The notes: generated by a model not told the origin, from the letters alone. A stretch of DNA of 64,000 nt from Litoreibacter albidus (GCF_900107015.1 NZ_FNOI01000011.1:1-64000), one strand, 5' to 3'; shown: positions 8,515 to 17,517, counted from the stretch's first letter. Made by a program: numbers and translations.

Positions 8515-9461
8515 ATCGTCCCTGCCTCCATTTCCGCGTCAAGTTCGTCCCAAAGCTTTTGCGGTATCTCGGCGTTGATCTGCAACAGGTTTCGTGTCAG
8601 CGAAGACACTTTAGAAGTGCCGATCACAATGTCGCTTACCACCTTAAACCGTGCCGGAAACTGAAGCGCCAGTGCGGAAATCGGAACACCGAACCGTTCA
8701 CAGATTTGAACAATCCTGCGGGTGCGATCTTGGACGTCATCGGATGCGGGAAGATAATCGAAATGCGCGTCCGGTCCGGGTCCGGTCGCAAGAATGCCCG
8801 AATTGAAAACCCCGCCGATCACCAAGTCGATGTCGTGCTCGGCACATAAGGGCACCACCTTATCCAGCGCGCTGCGGTCAAGCGGTGTCAGCCGCCCCGC
8901 AAGCATAATGCGGTCAATTTCCATCCTGCCAATCGTGTTCATACAAGCGGCGACAGTATTCACGCCAATCCCGATGGCACTCACCACACCGGACGATTTC
9001 AGAGCGGAGAGCGCAGGCGCGCCACTGTCTAGAAGATCGCGCAGATGAGCAGGCGTATCGGTTTCGACGTCAGGATCGAGGATATCGTGTACGTAAAGCG
9101 TATCGATCTTGTTCAGCCCCAAACGCTGAAAACTGTCCGCGACGGAACGCTCCACCCCCGATGCCGAAAAGTCGAAATGCTGCCCAAACGGCAGCCCGCT
9201 TTTAAAGCCCTCAGCAGTATGGCCCTTTTGCAAGGGCTCCAAAACGCGGCCCACCTTTGTCGAGAGCGTCCAGCCTGTCCGGTCCCGCAAAAAGTCCCCG
9301 ATGCGCCGTTCTGACATACCGTTCCCGTAGTGCGGCGCAGTGTCGAAATCGCGAAGGCCGTGCTCCCATGCCGCCTCAAGAACCTGTGCCGCCTGCTCTG
9401 ACGACACGGGTTCATACAAGCCCGCCAGACCGGAGCAGCCAAAGGTTACACCCGCTGTCAT
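8511..9461 (-). CDS. Aldo/keto reductase, probable L-fucose (aldose) 1-dehydrogenase
   Basis: The 316-residue enzyme has the AKR layout: GCSGLAGLYEP at the start, the catalytic Asp and Tyr in DFDTAPHYGNGMSE, Lys in LSTKVGRVL, and His in YVHDILDPD. The YVHDI segment and length fit the D-threo-aldose/L-fucose 1-dehydrogenase branch. It would oxidise the sugar C1 with NAD(P)+ to give the lactone that the next gene product opens. It overlaps the alcohol dehydrogenase gene (9458) and the lactonase gene (8514) by four bases each. Confidence 0.8.
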   Translation of the reverse strand: MTAGVTFGCSGLAGLYEPVSSEQAAQVLEAAWEHGLRDFDTAPHYGNGMSERRIGDFLRDRTGWTLSTKVGRVLEPLQKGHTAEGFKSGLPFGQHFDFSASGVERSVADSFQRLGLNKIDTLYVHDILDPDVETDTPAHLRDLLDSGAPALSALKSSGVVSAIGIGVNTVAACMNTIGRMEIDRIMLAGRLTPLDRSALDKVVPLCAEHDIDLVIGGVFNSGILATGPGPDAHFDYLPASDDVQDRTRRIVQICERFGVPISALALQFPARFKVVSDIVIGTSKVSSLTRNLLQINAEIPQKLWDELDAEMEAGTI

Positions 9462-10489
9462 ACCATTGCTTTCTCGTCCGACAGATCAATCACCAGCTTG
9501 GTGACCGTAGCGGAATTCGCGGCCCAGTGCTTCAAAGCCTCCGCCGCTTGCGCGAAGGGATATGTGCCACTGATCGTGTCATCGGCGGGATAGAGGCCGG
9601 ATTCAATATGCTCTACCGCCTCAATGAAGTCGTCTTGCAACGCACCGCGCGACCCCATGATGTCCAGCTCTTTGGTGAGGATCAGTTTGGTCTCGTAGGT
9701 CACCGGTGATTTGGAGTAGCCGATGTAGACGACCCGCCCGCAAGGGGCTACGTGATCAACACAGGCCAAAAACGTCTCGGGTAGGCCCACGGCCTCAATC
9801 GCCACATCAACGCCGTCACCCTTGGCGAAGTCCTTCACGGCCTCTGCTACGTCTTTTGCCAGCACGCCCTCTACCGCACCCGCGGCTTTGGCCAATTCCA
9901 ACTTAGCGTTGTCAACGTCCACCGCCATCACACGCGCGCCGCGTCGTGCGGCCCCCGCGATGACACCCAATCCGATGGCACCGCAGCCAAAGACCAGCAC
10001 CGTTTCGTCGCGGGCAACCCGCGCGCGCTTCACTGCGTGAAAACCAACCGCCATGGGTTCTATCAGGGCAAGGTGATTGGGGTTTGTTACCTTGGATGTA
10101 ACGATGCGCTGCCACGGCGCGGAGATGCGTCCGGTCAGCGCGCCCTCACGCTGCACACCCATCGTCTGGTTGTTGCGGCATGCATTGATCCGGCCCTGCC
10201 GGCAAGCTGGGCAGTCACCACAATTGCGGTAAGGGTTCAGCGTAACCGCATCCCCGATGTGGATCGCATCCGGCACATTGTCACCCTTCGCCAAGATCGT
10301 CGCGGCGATTTCATGGCCTGGGATACGTGGATAATCCACCAGCGGGTTCAACCCGCGCCACGTGTTCAAATCGCTGCCGCATAGCCCGACACGGTCCACC
10401 TGCAACAGAACGTCATCCGCCGCAATCGTGGGCTCCGCGAGATCACTAAACGCACTCGCGCCGGGGGCGGTAATATTGAAAGCCCTCAT
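9458..10489 (-). CDS. Zinc-dependent alcohol dehydrogenase (sugar or sugar-acid type)
   Basis: The 343-residue product starts at the ATG at 10489 (MRAFNITAPGASAF); a longer open frame upstream has no homology. It is a medium-chain dehydrogenase: catalytic-zinc region GLCGSDLNTWRG and PGHEIAA, structural-zinc cysteines in NPYRNCGDCPACRQGRINACRNN, and the Rossmann motif VFGCGAIGLGVIAGA. Relatives oxidise secondary hydroxyls of sugar acids or alditols. The core fucose route needs only the AKR and SDR dehydrogenases, so this one may serve a second substrate or a branch step. It starts 2 bases after the SDR stop. Confidence 0.85.
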   Translation of the reverse strand: MRAFNITAPGASAFSDLAEPTIAADDVLLQVDRVGLCGSDLNTWRGLNPLVDYPRIPGHEIAATILAKGDNVPDAIHIGDAVTLNPYRNCGDCPACRQGRINACRNNQTMGVQREGALTGRISAPWQRIVTSKVTNPNHLALIEPMAVGFHAVKRARVARDETVLVFGCGAIGLGVIAGAARRGARVMAVDVDNAKLELAKAAGAVEGVLAKDVAEAVKDFAKGDGVDVAIEAVGLPETFLACVDHVAPCGRVVYIGYSKSPVTYETKLILTKELDIMGSRGALQDDFIEAVEHIESGLYPADDTISGTYPFAQAAEALKHWAANSATVTKLVIDLSDEKAMV

Positions 10490-10491
10490 GT

Positions 10492-11247
10492 CTAAAATCC
10501 TGTTACAGCGCCGCCGTCCACGGCAAGCACATGTCCATTCACAAAACCCGCTGCTGGTGAGGCGAGGTAGGTCGCGGCATTGCCGATATCTTGCGGCTGC
10601 CCCATCCGCCCCATGGGCGTGCGGCCTATAATTTTGGCTTTTCGGGCAGGGTCCTGCCCCAGTGCCTTTTCGGTCATCGGGGAGGTTATCCACCCCGGCG
10701 CAATGCCATTCGCGCGAATGCCGTCTGAAGAGACTTCGGCGGCGGTTGCCCGCACCAAACCCAGCACCGCGGATTTCGCCGTGGTATATGCAACGATCTC
10801 AGGCACACTCAGGTAGCTGGCCATAGACGCCAGATAAATGACAGAACCGGAACTCTTCCCCAATGCCGGCAACGCGGCGCGGGTCAGGTTAAAGGCGGCT
10901 GTCACATGCACCTCCATAACGCCGCGAAACTCATCCGCAGAGGTGTCGCCGAACGGCTTCTTCAAATGATTGCCCGCATTGTTCACGACAGTATCAATCC
11001 GCCCGTATGCGGATAGGGTCGCGTCAACAATCTGCTCTGCCGCTTGAGCATCCGTAACATCCGCCTGAAGCGATGTTGCACTGTCGCCCAGTTGCGCAAC
11101 TGCGCGGTTAAGTTTGTCGGCGTTCTGGCCAACAACCATGACTTTCCCGCCGGCCTCAATATAGCATTGGGCAATCGCCAGCCCCAAACCACTGCCGCCA
11201 CCAGTGACGATACCCACGTGGCCCTCAAGTCGAAACGGATTTGTCAT
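10492..11247 (-). CDS. SDR dehydrogenase, probable 2-keto-3-deoxy-sugar-acid dehydrogenase
   Basis: This 251-residue classical short-chain dehydrogenase shows the cofactor motif GIVTGGGSGLGLAIA, NNAG (VVNNAGNH), the catalytic Ser/Tyr/Lys (YLASMASYL...YTTAKSA) and a C-terminal VLAVDGGAVTGF. In the L-fucose pathway of Xanthomonas an SDR oxidises 2-keto-3-deoxy-L-fuconate, and the presence of an enolase-superfamily dehydratase in this operon suggests the same role. It overlaps the ABC ATPase gene by ATGA. No hydrolase or aldolase for the following cleavage step is visible in this operon. Confidence 0.85.
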   Translation of the reverse strand: MTNPFRLEGHVGIVTGGGSGLGLAIAQCYIEAGGKVMVVGQNADKLNRAVAQLGDSATSLQADVTDAQAAEQIVDATLSAYGRIDTVVNNAGNHLKKPFGDTSADEFRGVMEVHVTAAFNLTRAALPALGKSSGSVIYLASMASYLSVPEIVAYTTAKSAVLGLVRATAAEVSSDGIRANGIAPGWITSPMTEKALGQDPARKAKIIGRTPMGRMGQPQDIGNAATYLASPAAGFVNGHVLAVDGGAVTGF

Positions 11248-12755
11248 GCCATCATCCTTCCAATTGCGCGGCTTACGCTGTCTTCCGTTTGTCCGGGTTC
11301 CGGCAAGCCTGGAACATCCCCGACGATGCGCTGCTCCTTGAAGACAAGGATGCGGCTGGCCAGTGAAATGATTTCTGGCATATCCGAGGAGATCACGATC
11401 ACGGATTTGCCCTGTGTCGCCGCCAAATCCCAGATCAGTTTGTGGATCATCGCCTTGGCGCCCACGTCGACCCCCACTGACGGCTCATCCACGATCAGAA
11501 TGTCGCAATCTGCCGCAAGCCATTTGGCGATGGATATCTTTTGTTGATTGCCACCGGACAGATCACCCACGCGCTGCTCCGGCCCCGTTGCCCGCACGTC
11601 CAATGCTTCCATAAGGTCCGCCGCGATTTTGCGCTGACGCGATCCGTTAATGGCGCGGGTCAGCGGGTTACGCAGGCGTTTCCAGACCGGCATGGTGATG
11701 TTGGTCTCGATGTCGAAATCCAGAAACAACCCATCCTCTTTACGGTTCTCGGACACATAGCCGATCCGGTGTTTCTCAATTGCGGTGCCGATGCTGTCTA
11801 TCTCAACAGGCGCCCCGTTCACCTTCACGGTGCCCGCAGACTTCGCGTAAAGCCCGATCAACGTGCGCGCCAGTTCTGTGCGCCCTGAGCCGACCAAGCC
11901 GTAAAACCCAAGAACCTCGCCACGGCGCAAACCAAAACTCGCGTCCTTAACTAGGCCGGGCGCTGCGAGGTTCGTCACTTCCAACGCCAGATCATCTGCG
12001 TCTGTCTCAAGGCGCGGGAAGGCCTCAATCAGCAGTTTGCGACCGATCATCATCTCTACGATGGTTTCGCGGGTCATATCGGCAATCAGTTCTGTGCCCA
12101 CATGCTTCCCATCGCGCAACACCGTGATGCGGTCGCAAATCTCCAGCACTTCCTCCAGCTTATGGGAGACAAAAATCAGCGTCATGCCGCTAGAACGAAG
12201 ATCGCGAACCAGCTTGAAAAGCCGCTCCACCTCGCTGGCGGTAATCGACGAAGTTGGCTCGTCCAACAGCAGCACCTTCGCGTCCCGCGATAGCGCCTTG
12301 CCGATCTGCACAAGTTGTTTTTGTGCGGCAGACAAGTCGCCAATGTGATCCTCGGGGTCTAGGTCAAGACCGACGCGCTCCAACACATCCGCCGCGTCCG
12401 CGTTCAGCCGCGCCCAGTTCAGACCGCGCCCTTCGCGGTAAAGCTCCAGCTTGTCGATCATGATGTTCTCAGCAATCGACGCCTCGGAAAACACCTGAAT
12501 TTCTTGGTTCACAATGGTGATGCCCTTATTGAGCCCGTCCCGTAGTGACCCGAGTTTCAGCGTTTCCCCGTCTAGCTTGATAACACCCGCGTCAGCGGCA
12601 TGAATGCCGCAGATCGCTTTGATTAGTGTCGATTTACCGGCACCATTTTCCCCCAAAAGGGCGTGCACCTCACCGGGGTGGAAAGTTGCTGACACATCGT
12701 CCAGCGCCTTCACTCCGGGGAATGATTTACTTAGTCCAACCAGCTCAAGCGTCAT
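11244..12755 (-). CDS. Sugar ABC transporter ATPase (RbsA type, double domain)
   Basis: The 503-residue protein holds two fused nucleotide-binding domains. The first has Walker A GENGAGKST, the signature LSAAQKQLVQIGKAL and Walker B VLLLDEPTSS. The second has a degenerate P-loop (GLVGSGRTEL), as usual for the RbsA/MglA branch, with LSGGNQQK and DEPSVGVDVGAK. It powers import of the sugar bound by the product at 13798-14802 through the permease at 12752-13726, and overlaps that permease gene by four bases. Confidence 0.95.
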   Translation of the reverse strand: MTLELVGLSKSFPGVKALDDVSATFHPGEVHALLGENGAGKSTLIKAICGIHAADAGVIKLDGETLKLGSLRDGLNKGITIVNQEIQVFSEASIAENIMIDKLELYREGRGLNWARLNADAADVLERVGLDLDPEDHIGDLSAAQKQLVQIGKALSRDAKVLLLDEPTSSITASEVERLFKLVRDLRSSGMTLIFVSHKLEEVLEICDRITVLRDGKHVGTELIADMTRETIVEMMIGRKLLIEAFPRLETDADDLALEVTNLAAPGLVKDASFGLRRGEVLGFYGLVGSGRTELARTLIGLYAKSAGTVKVNGAPVEIDSIGTAIEKHRIGYVSENRKEDGLFLDFDIETNITMPVWKRLRNPLTRAINGSRQRKIAADLMEALDVRATGPEQRVGDLSGGNQQKISIAKWLAADCDILIVDEPSVGVDVGAKAMIHKLIWDLAATQGKSVIVISSDMPEIISLASRILVFKEQRIVGDVPGLPEPGQTEDSVSRAIGRMMA

Positions 12756-13726
12756 GACTTGCGCGCCTTTGCAGACCAGACTTCACGGGCGCGGTCCAAC
12801 AGGATGGTCAGCAAAATGATCGACCCAAGGAACGCCTGCTCGAAGTACACATTTGCCTGCACCAGAATAAGGCCGTTCTTGATCAGAACCATGATCAGGC
12901 CACCAGCGAACAAGCCCAGTGCTGTGATCCGTCCACCCGCCAACGCGGTGCCGCCGATAATCGCGACGGCGAAGGAGATGATAAGCCAGTTTTCACCAAT
13001 GGCTGGCTGGGCGGAACCAAGGCGGGACACCCAGAGCAACCCCCCTACCCCTGCGAAGAGCGATGACAGCAGGTTGGCCCCCATGATGATCCGGTTCGTG
13101 TTGATGCCCGAAAGCTCGGCCGCTTCCTTGTTCGACCCCGTCGCAAGAAGTTGGCGCCCAAAGATGGTGTAGCGGAACATGTACCAAACCGCGCCAAGTG
13201 TCCCGAGCATGAGGTAGAACAGATACGGCAGCCCCAAGAAGCTACCCCGCCCGATGGCCTTAAAGGACGCAGGGATATTGCGGTAGCTGTAGCCCTCGGA
13301 CACGCCGTAGACGATGCCCGTAAAAATAAAGAGCGTCGACAGCGTGACGATGAAGCTGTTGACCCCCAACTTCGTCATGACGAAGCCGTTAAAGAAGCCC
13401 GTACCCAGCGAAACCGAAAGTGCGATGAGCACGCAGAGCGGCCAAGGAAGCCCCAGCGTATCAACGGTATACCCGAAGGTCACCGCCGTAAGGCCCGCGA
13501 TTGCCCCGACGGACAGGTTCATGTTTCCGGTCACCAGCATGATCGCCTGCGCAAGCGCCACGAACATATAAAGCGACTGTGTGCGCGTCAGGTTGAAGAC
13601 GTTGTATTGGGTTAAAAAGCTGTCGGATGCGATTGCGAAAATCATCACCAACAGAAGGGCTGCGCCCAAGATCCCAGCCTCAGCGCCGGTGATGATCCGC
13701 CCCGCGCGCAGTCTTTGCATAAACAT
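12752..13726 (-). CDS. Sugar ABC transporter permease (RbsC type)
   Basis: The 324-residue, strongly hydrophobic protein has about nine to ten membrane segments and the RbsC-family loop features (NLSVGAIAGLTAV, GTGFFNGFVMTKLGVNSFIVTLSTLFIFTGI, GINTNRIIMGANLLSSLFAGVGGLLW, IIGGTALAGGRIT). Only one permease gene is present, so it probably acts as a homodimer. It follows the binding-protein gene after an inter-gene hairpin and overlaps the ATPase gene. Confidence 0.95.
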   Translation of the reverse strand: MFMQRLRAGRIITGAEAGILGAALLLVMIFAIASDSFLTQYNVFNLTRTQSLYMFVALAQAIMLVTGNMNLSVGAIAGLTAVTFGYTVDTLGLPWPLCVLIALSVSLGTGFFNGFVMTKLGVNSFIVTLSTLFIFTGIVYGVSEGYSYRNIPASFKAIGRGSFLGLPYLFYLMLGTLGAVWYMFRYTIFGRQLLATGSNKEAAELSGINTNRIIMGANLLSSLFAGVGGLLWVSRLGSAQPAIGENWLIISFAVAIIGGTALAGGRITALGLFAGGLIMVLIKNGLILVQANVYFEQAFLGSIILLTILLDRAREVWSAKARKS

Positions 13727-13753
13727 TGTATTTCTCCGAGATGATGACAGGTG

Positions 13754-13785
13754 GTTCGAGGAAGGCGCGGACGCCCTCCCCGAAC
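13754..13785 (-). promoter_or_regulatory. Hairpin between binding-protein and permease genes
   Basis: The two arms GTTCGaGGAaGGCG and CGCCcTCCcCGAAC pair over 14 positions with two mismatches around a 4-base loop. It lies in the only long gap inside the transport operon, just downstream of the substrate-binding-protein stop at 13798. It has no T-run. Such hairpins commonly shield the 3' end of the binding-protein part of the mRNA and keep that protein in excess over the membrane components. Confidence 0.65.
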
Positions 13786-13797
13786 GCTGATGGACCG

Positions 13798-14802
13798 CTA
13801 CTTAGTAAGGTAGGTCCCGACAAGGCTATCGATGATGCCTTGGGTGAGGGTCGAAATCTCGCCCTCGTATGTGTCGATGTTGTCGGCGGTGACCGTCAGA
13901 ACACCAGCGTCAATCGCGTGAGTGCCCTCAACAGGTGTGTAACCTTCCGACATGAGACGCAGAATCTCCAACGGGATGTAGCCGTGCCCGTAAGGGTTTT
14001 GCGCCAGTGTCCCGTCGATGTGACCGTCACGAATTGCGTCCATCACCACCGCATCGGTGTCGATCCCGAAGAAGTGGATCTTCTCGCCGCCCTGCTCGTG
14101 GTATTCGGTCAAAAGCTCCGCCACAGCAACGGTCGGCGTGTAGCCCGTCGCGATCATCCCGTCGATATTGCCAAGGTTGGCCGCGATGGCGTTTTGAACT
14201 TTCTCAACGCTGCCTTCGATGGTCGCCAGATCGCCCACGGTCTGGATGATCTGAACATCGGGGTAACGCGCGACAACTTCCTGAACGCCTTCGTCACGCA
14301 GGCGGGTATTCTCGCCCGGCACTTCAAGGATGTTGATGATGTTGCCTGAGCCGCCCATTGCCTCGATCAGCGCTTCGGTCGCCTGCATGGCGGCTTCTTT
14401 CGCTTGCGTGCCCACGTAGAAGCTGGCGGGTGTCGGGTCTTGTGTCGCCTGTCCGAAGTCAACGATAGTCACACCGCGTTCCGCCAGTTCCTCATAAAGG
14501 CCCTGCGCACCTGCCACGTCGGACGGGAAGATGGAGAAGTGGGTGAACCCCTGCGCCGCCATTGCGGACACGTTTTCGTTCTGGTTGTCTTGCGTCCAGT
14601 CTTGACCGAGCCGTTTTACGACCTCGATGCCCGTCTTCTCAGAAAACGCGTCAACGCCGGTTTGAACCTCGTCAAAATACGGGTGAACCGTCGACGCATA
14701 CCATGCAAATCGAGCTTCTTCTGCGGTCGCCGCAGCGCCCCAAGCCGTCGCGAGCGCGAGGCCCATCAGGGTCGCCTTAGCGGTAGATTTGAAGTGTTTC
14801 AT
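13798..14802 (-). CDS. Sugar-binding periplasmic protein (Peripla_BP_4 type)
   Basis: The 334-residue protein has a signal peptide (MKHFKSTAKATLMGLALATAWGA) followed by a ribose/rhamnose-type binding fold: FAWYASTVHPYFDEVQTGVDAF, AQGFTHFSIFPSDVAG, GIDTDAVVMDAIRDGHIDGTLAQNPY. It captures the sugar in the periplasm and hands it to the permease. A GGGAGAG ribosome site sits about five bases before its ATG. It is followed by a stable hairpin. Confidence 0.92.
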   Translation of the reverse strand: MKHFKSTAKATLMGLALATAWGAAATAEEARFAWYASTVHPYFDEVQTGVDAFSEKTGIEVVKRLGQDWTQDNQNENVSAMAAQGFTHFSIFPSDVAGAQGLYEELAERGVTIVDFGQATQDPTPASFYVGTQAKEAAMQATEALIEAMGGSGNIINILEVPGENTRLRDEGVQEVVARYPDVQIIQTVGDLATIEGSVEKVQNAIAANLGNIDGMIATGYTPTVAVAELLTEYHEQGGEKIHFFGIDTDAVVMDAIRDGHIDGTLAQNPYGHGYIPLEILRLMSEGYTPVEGTHAIDAGVLTVTADNIDTYEGEISTLTQGIIDSLVGTYLTK

Positions 14803-14876
14803 TTTCTCTCCCTAGGTTTGGCCGAATTCTTTAGGCCAGTGATAATCTGCGGGGGTCCTCCTCCCCGATCAGATCC

Positions 14877-16004
14877 TTAACTTCGCGTGTGAACACGGTG
14901 TGAGGTGCAGGCGTTATCGACCAAATCCCAGTCGATATCGCAACCAAGACCCGGCCCTGTCGGCGCGTGGATCATGCCCTTGTCGTCAATGAAGTCATCG
15001 TAGCTTTGAACCATCGGCGCTTGGAACACATCCTCTGGCACAAACAACTCAAAGTAGTCGCAATTGCGAATCGCGCAGGACACATGCAGGTTCGCCATAT
15101 CCATCGGACCCATCGTCGTCGTGTGAAGTTCGCAGTTCAGCCCATGCGCCTCCGCAAGGTGGGCCGATTTCAGCGTGCCGGTGATCCCCGCCTTCCATGA
15201 CACGTCGGCGCGTACCGTATCGCAGGCACCGGATGCAATAGCCTGCGCCACGCCCCAAGGCCCGCCGCGGGTGGTTTCGGTTCCGACGATCTCAATATCA
15301 ACGGCAGCCCGCAGGCGCGCATATTTATCCAGCTCATAGTCACGGAAGGGCTCTTCAAACCAGCGGAAATTCAGGCTTTCCGCGTGGCGGGCGACCTTGA
15401 TCGCCTCGGCCAGTGAATACTCGGCCACAGGGTCTGTCATCAAAACGATATCGGGACCAACAGCCTCGCGCACGGCAGCGTGGATCGCCATATCCATATC
15501 TGACGGCCCGCAAGGGTGGATTTTGTAGGCTTTGAATCCCTTGGCGACGTATTTCTTGGCCTCCTCAACATACTCTTCGATTGTCGCGAGCCACAGGCTG
15601 CTGGCGTATGCTGGCAGCGACGTGCGGTAGCTGCCTATGTATTGATGCAACGGCAACTCTGCCGTTTTGGCAGCCGCATCCCATAGCGCCACGTCAATCG
15701 GTCCAGGAAGGAAGACAGGAAAGAAAGCGCCGTGACGGTCGATGTTCCAAAAATCATGCCAGACTTTTTCACGGTCATGGATCGAGCGCCCCATAATAAC
15801 CGGTGCGATTACGTCAGTTAGGTAGGCATCCGTTACCGCGCCGGATCGCGCGGCCCAGAATGTGGCAAGCCCCTCTACGCCGTCCGACGTCGTGATCTTG
15901 CCAACACCGTAGTCCCAAGGCATTGGCGCCGCCCCTTCGCGGGAGGCATCGAACATGCCCTTTGGCCGACCACAAATCCAAGTTTCGAACTTTTCGATAT
16001 ACAC
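14877..16004 (-). CDS. Enolase-superfamily sugar-acid dehydratase (MR subgroup)
   Basis: The 375-residue protein shows mandelate-racemase-type active-site pieces in order: the K-x-x-K region KGFKAYKIHP, metal ligands Asp in LMTDPVAEYS, Glu in RWFEEPFRDYE and Glu in VGTETTRGG, and the general acid/base pair Asp (RADVSWKAG) and His (CELHTTTMG). It would remove water from a sugar acid to give the 2-keto-3-deoxy acid. In this context L-fuconate or a similar 6-deoxy acid is likely. It is the first gene of the leftward operon, opposite the AraC gene. Confidence 0.85.
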   Translation of the reverse strand: MYIEKFETWICGRPKGMFDASREGAAPMPWDYGVGKITTSDGVEGLATFWAARSGAVTDAYLTDVIAPVIMGRSIHDREKVWHDFWNIDRHGAFFPVFLPGPIDVALWDAAAKTAELPLHQYIGSYRTSLPAYASSLWLATIEEYVEEAKKYVAKGFKAYKIHPCGPSDMDMAIHAAVREAVGPDIVLMTDPVAEYSLAEAIKVARHAESLNFRWFEEPFRDYELDKYARLRAAVDIEIVGTETTRGGPWGVAQAIASGACDTVRADVSWKAGITGTLKSAHLAEAHGLNCELHTTTMGPMDMANLHVSCAIRNCDYFELFVPEDVFQAPMVQSYDDFIDDKGMIHAPTGPGLGCDIDWDLVDNACTSHRVHTRS

Positions 16005-16190
16005 TGATGCCCTCCCAAGCAGCCGACGCGGGTAGTGCGCGGTTCGTTGAGCTTCGCCAAACTACGGAAGAAAGTCTATTCAACGGTGACCCTAAAAATG
16101 GCACTTTTGTGCTTTTCATTCCCTGTTAAGCTTTCATATAAGAGAGCATCCGATACAGATGTCCGAACGGATCAACCGAAAGCCCCCCAG
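16005..16190. promoter_or_regulatory. Divergent promoter region of the sugar-acid operon and araC-type gene
   Basis: This gap of 186 bases separates the first operon gene (starting at 16004, leftward) from the AraC-type regulator (probable start 16191, rightward). It must hold both promoters and the regulator site. No clear inverted or direct repeat stands out by eye. Confidence 0.55.
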
Positions 16191-16994
16191 ATGAACCCGA
16201 GCCTGCTTGATGTACGTTTTCTGCATGCGGACAACTCCGATTACGGCGAAGAATGGTCCGGCACCCGCCTCAATGATGACTATCACCGGCTGTACCACAT
16301 CGTCAGCGGATCAGCGCAGGTGCGCTACGACGGGCATGACTGCACACTGACGGAGGGGTGCAGCTACCTGTTCCCCCCGACGGCCCATTTCTCCTATCGG
16401 TGCCCGAACTACCTGAGCCTTCAAAACGTATGTTTCAAAATGACGGTTCTTGGCGGCGTTGATGTCCTGAAGCTCCAGCCTTCGTTGTTCAAGGTTGTGC
16501 GCCCTGACGAAGACAATATGACAACCACAATGGCATCGCTGCATGACGCGCTTGGCGAGGCTATGACCTTCGCGGATCAGATCACGGCGCATGGCCGCCT
16601 ATTTCAACTTCTCGCACCTCACTTCGCGATAGATGAAACCGCGCAGGACCGAACCCGCCGCCAGTCTGTCGTCCGCCTGATGGGCGTTCTGGACTACATC
16701 TCCAAGAACCTGCGGTCTTCCATCAAGGTCGCGGATCTACCGGATCGGGCTGGGATGAGCCGCTCTCATTTCGTGCGCAGTTTTACGGAAGCCCTTGGCA
16801 TGTCCCCGCAAGCCTACATTCGCAGGCGCCGGATCGAACTGGTAAAGGTCGACCTGCGGGCAACACAAAAATCCCTCGCCCTCTTGTCTTACGAGACGGG
16901 GTTCTCCAGCCCGTCACATCTAACACGAGAGTTTAGGAAACTGACCGGCTACACGCCAAACGACTACCGGCGCCTCGACCAGCCATTTGAATAA
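16191..16994 (+). CDS. AraC-family regulator of the sugar-acid operon
   Basis: The 267-residue protein (start MNPSLLDVRFLHAD; an open frame reaches back to 16035) has an N-terminal cupin-like sugar-sensing half (LYHIVSGSAQVRYDGHDCTLTEGCSYLFPP) and two C-terminal helix-turn-helix motifs (IKVADLPDRAGMSRSHFVRSFTEALGMSPQAYIRRRRIE; SLALLSYETGFSSPSHLTREFRKLTGYTPNDYR). Divergent placement from the catabolic operon strongly suggests that it activates that operon when the sugar or an intermediate is present. Confidence 0.9.
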   Translation: MNPSLLDVRFLHADNSDYGEEWSGTRLNDDYHRLYHIVSGSAQVRYDGHDCTLTEGCSYLFPPTAHFSYRCPNYLSLQNVCFKMTVLGGVDVLKLQPSLFKVVRPDEDNMTTTMASLHDALGEAMTFADQITAHGRLFQLLAPHFAIDETAQDRTRRQSVVRLMGVLDYISKNLRSSIKVADLPDRAGMSRSHFVRSFTEALGMSPQAYIRRRRIELVKVDLRATQKSLALLSYETGFSSPSHLTREFRKLTGYTPNDYRRLDQPFE

Positions 16995-16998
16995 AGCA

Positions 16999-17478
16999 CT
17001 ATCCCGCGATTTCGGGAAACACATGTGTGCGCTTCACCACGCCGTAAACAAAGCTTGTATCAATAGAACCGATCCCGCCAATCGGGTGCAGCCGCTCCCT
17101 CACAAACCGCTCGTAATCCTGCAGATCACTGACCACCACGCGCAACAAGTAGTCAGACAACCCGCTCATCACGAAGCACTCGAGTATCTCAGGTATTTCC
17201 TTCATCTGCGCCTCAAACCGGCGCACCGCATCTTCGGTATGGCGCTCCAGACTGATGCGCACCATCACGGTGACGGGCAAGCCGTAGATCTGCGCATCCA
17301 CGTCCACGCTATACCCATGGATCGCGCCGCTCTCTTCCAACTGGCGTACCCGCCGCAGGCACGGCGACGGCGAAAGGTTCACCTCCTCCGCAAGGTCGAG
17401 ATTCGTCATGCGCCCGTTGCGTTGCAAGGCCCGCAAAATCTTACGATCAGTTGCGTCTAATTTGGAATTCCTTGGCAT
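16999..17478 (-). CDS. mdeR: Lrp/AsnC-family regulator of methionine degradation
   Basis: This 159-residue protein has an N-terminal winged helix (LDATDRKILRALQRNGRMTNLDLAEEVNLSPSPCLRRVRQLEESG) and a C-terminal RAM ligand-binding domain (DAQIYGLPVTVMVRISLERH, FVMSGLSDYLLRVVVSDLQDYERFVRERL). It is divergent from a methionine gamma-lyase gene, the same arrangement as mdeR-mdeA in Pseudomonas putida, where the Lrp-type protein activates the lyase gene. It probably binds the palindrome at 17495-17517 and senses an amino acid. Confidence 0.85.
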   Translation of the reverse strand: MPRNSKLDATDRKILRALQRNGRMTNLDLAEEVNLSPSPCLRRVRQLEESGAIHGYSVDVDAQIYGLPVTVMVRISLERHTEDAVRRFEAQMKEIPEILECFVMSGLSDYLLRVVVSDLQDYERFVRERLHPIGGIGSIDTSFVYGVVKRTHVFPEIAG

Positions 17479-17494
17479 AATATGCTAATCTTTC

Positions 17495-17517
17495 TGCTAT
17501 CTAAGCATAAGATAGCA
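17495..17517. promoter_or_regulatory. Palindrome in the mdeR-mdeA gap, probable MdeR operator
   Basis: TGCTATCT and AGATAGCA form a perfect 8-base inverted repeat with a 7-base spacer, lying between the divergent starts. Lrp-type proteins bind such AT-rich dyads. The gap to 17522 is otherwise short, so the two genes share this control site. Confidence 0.65.
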
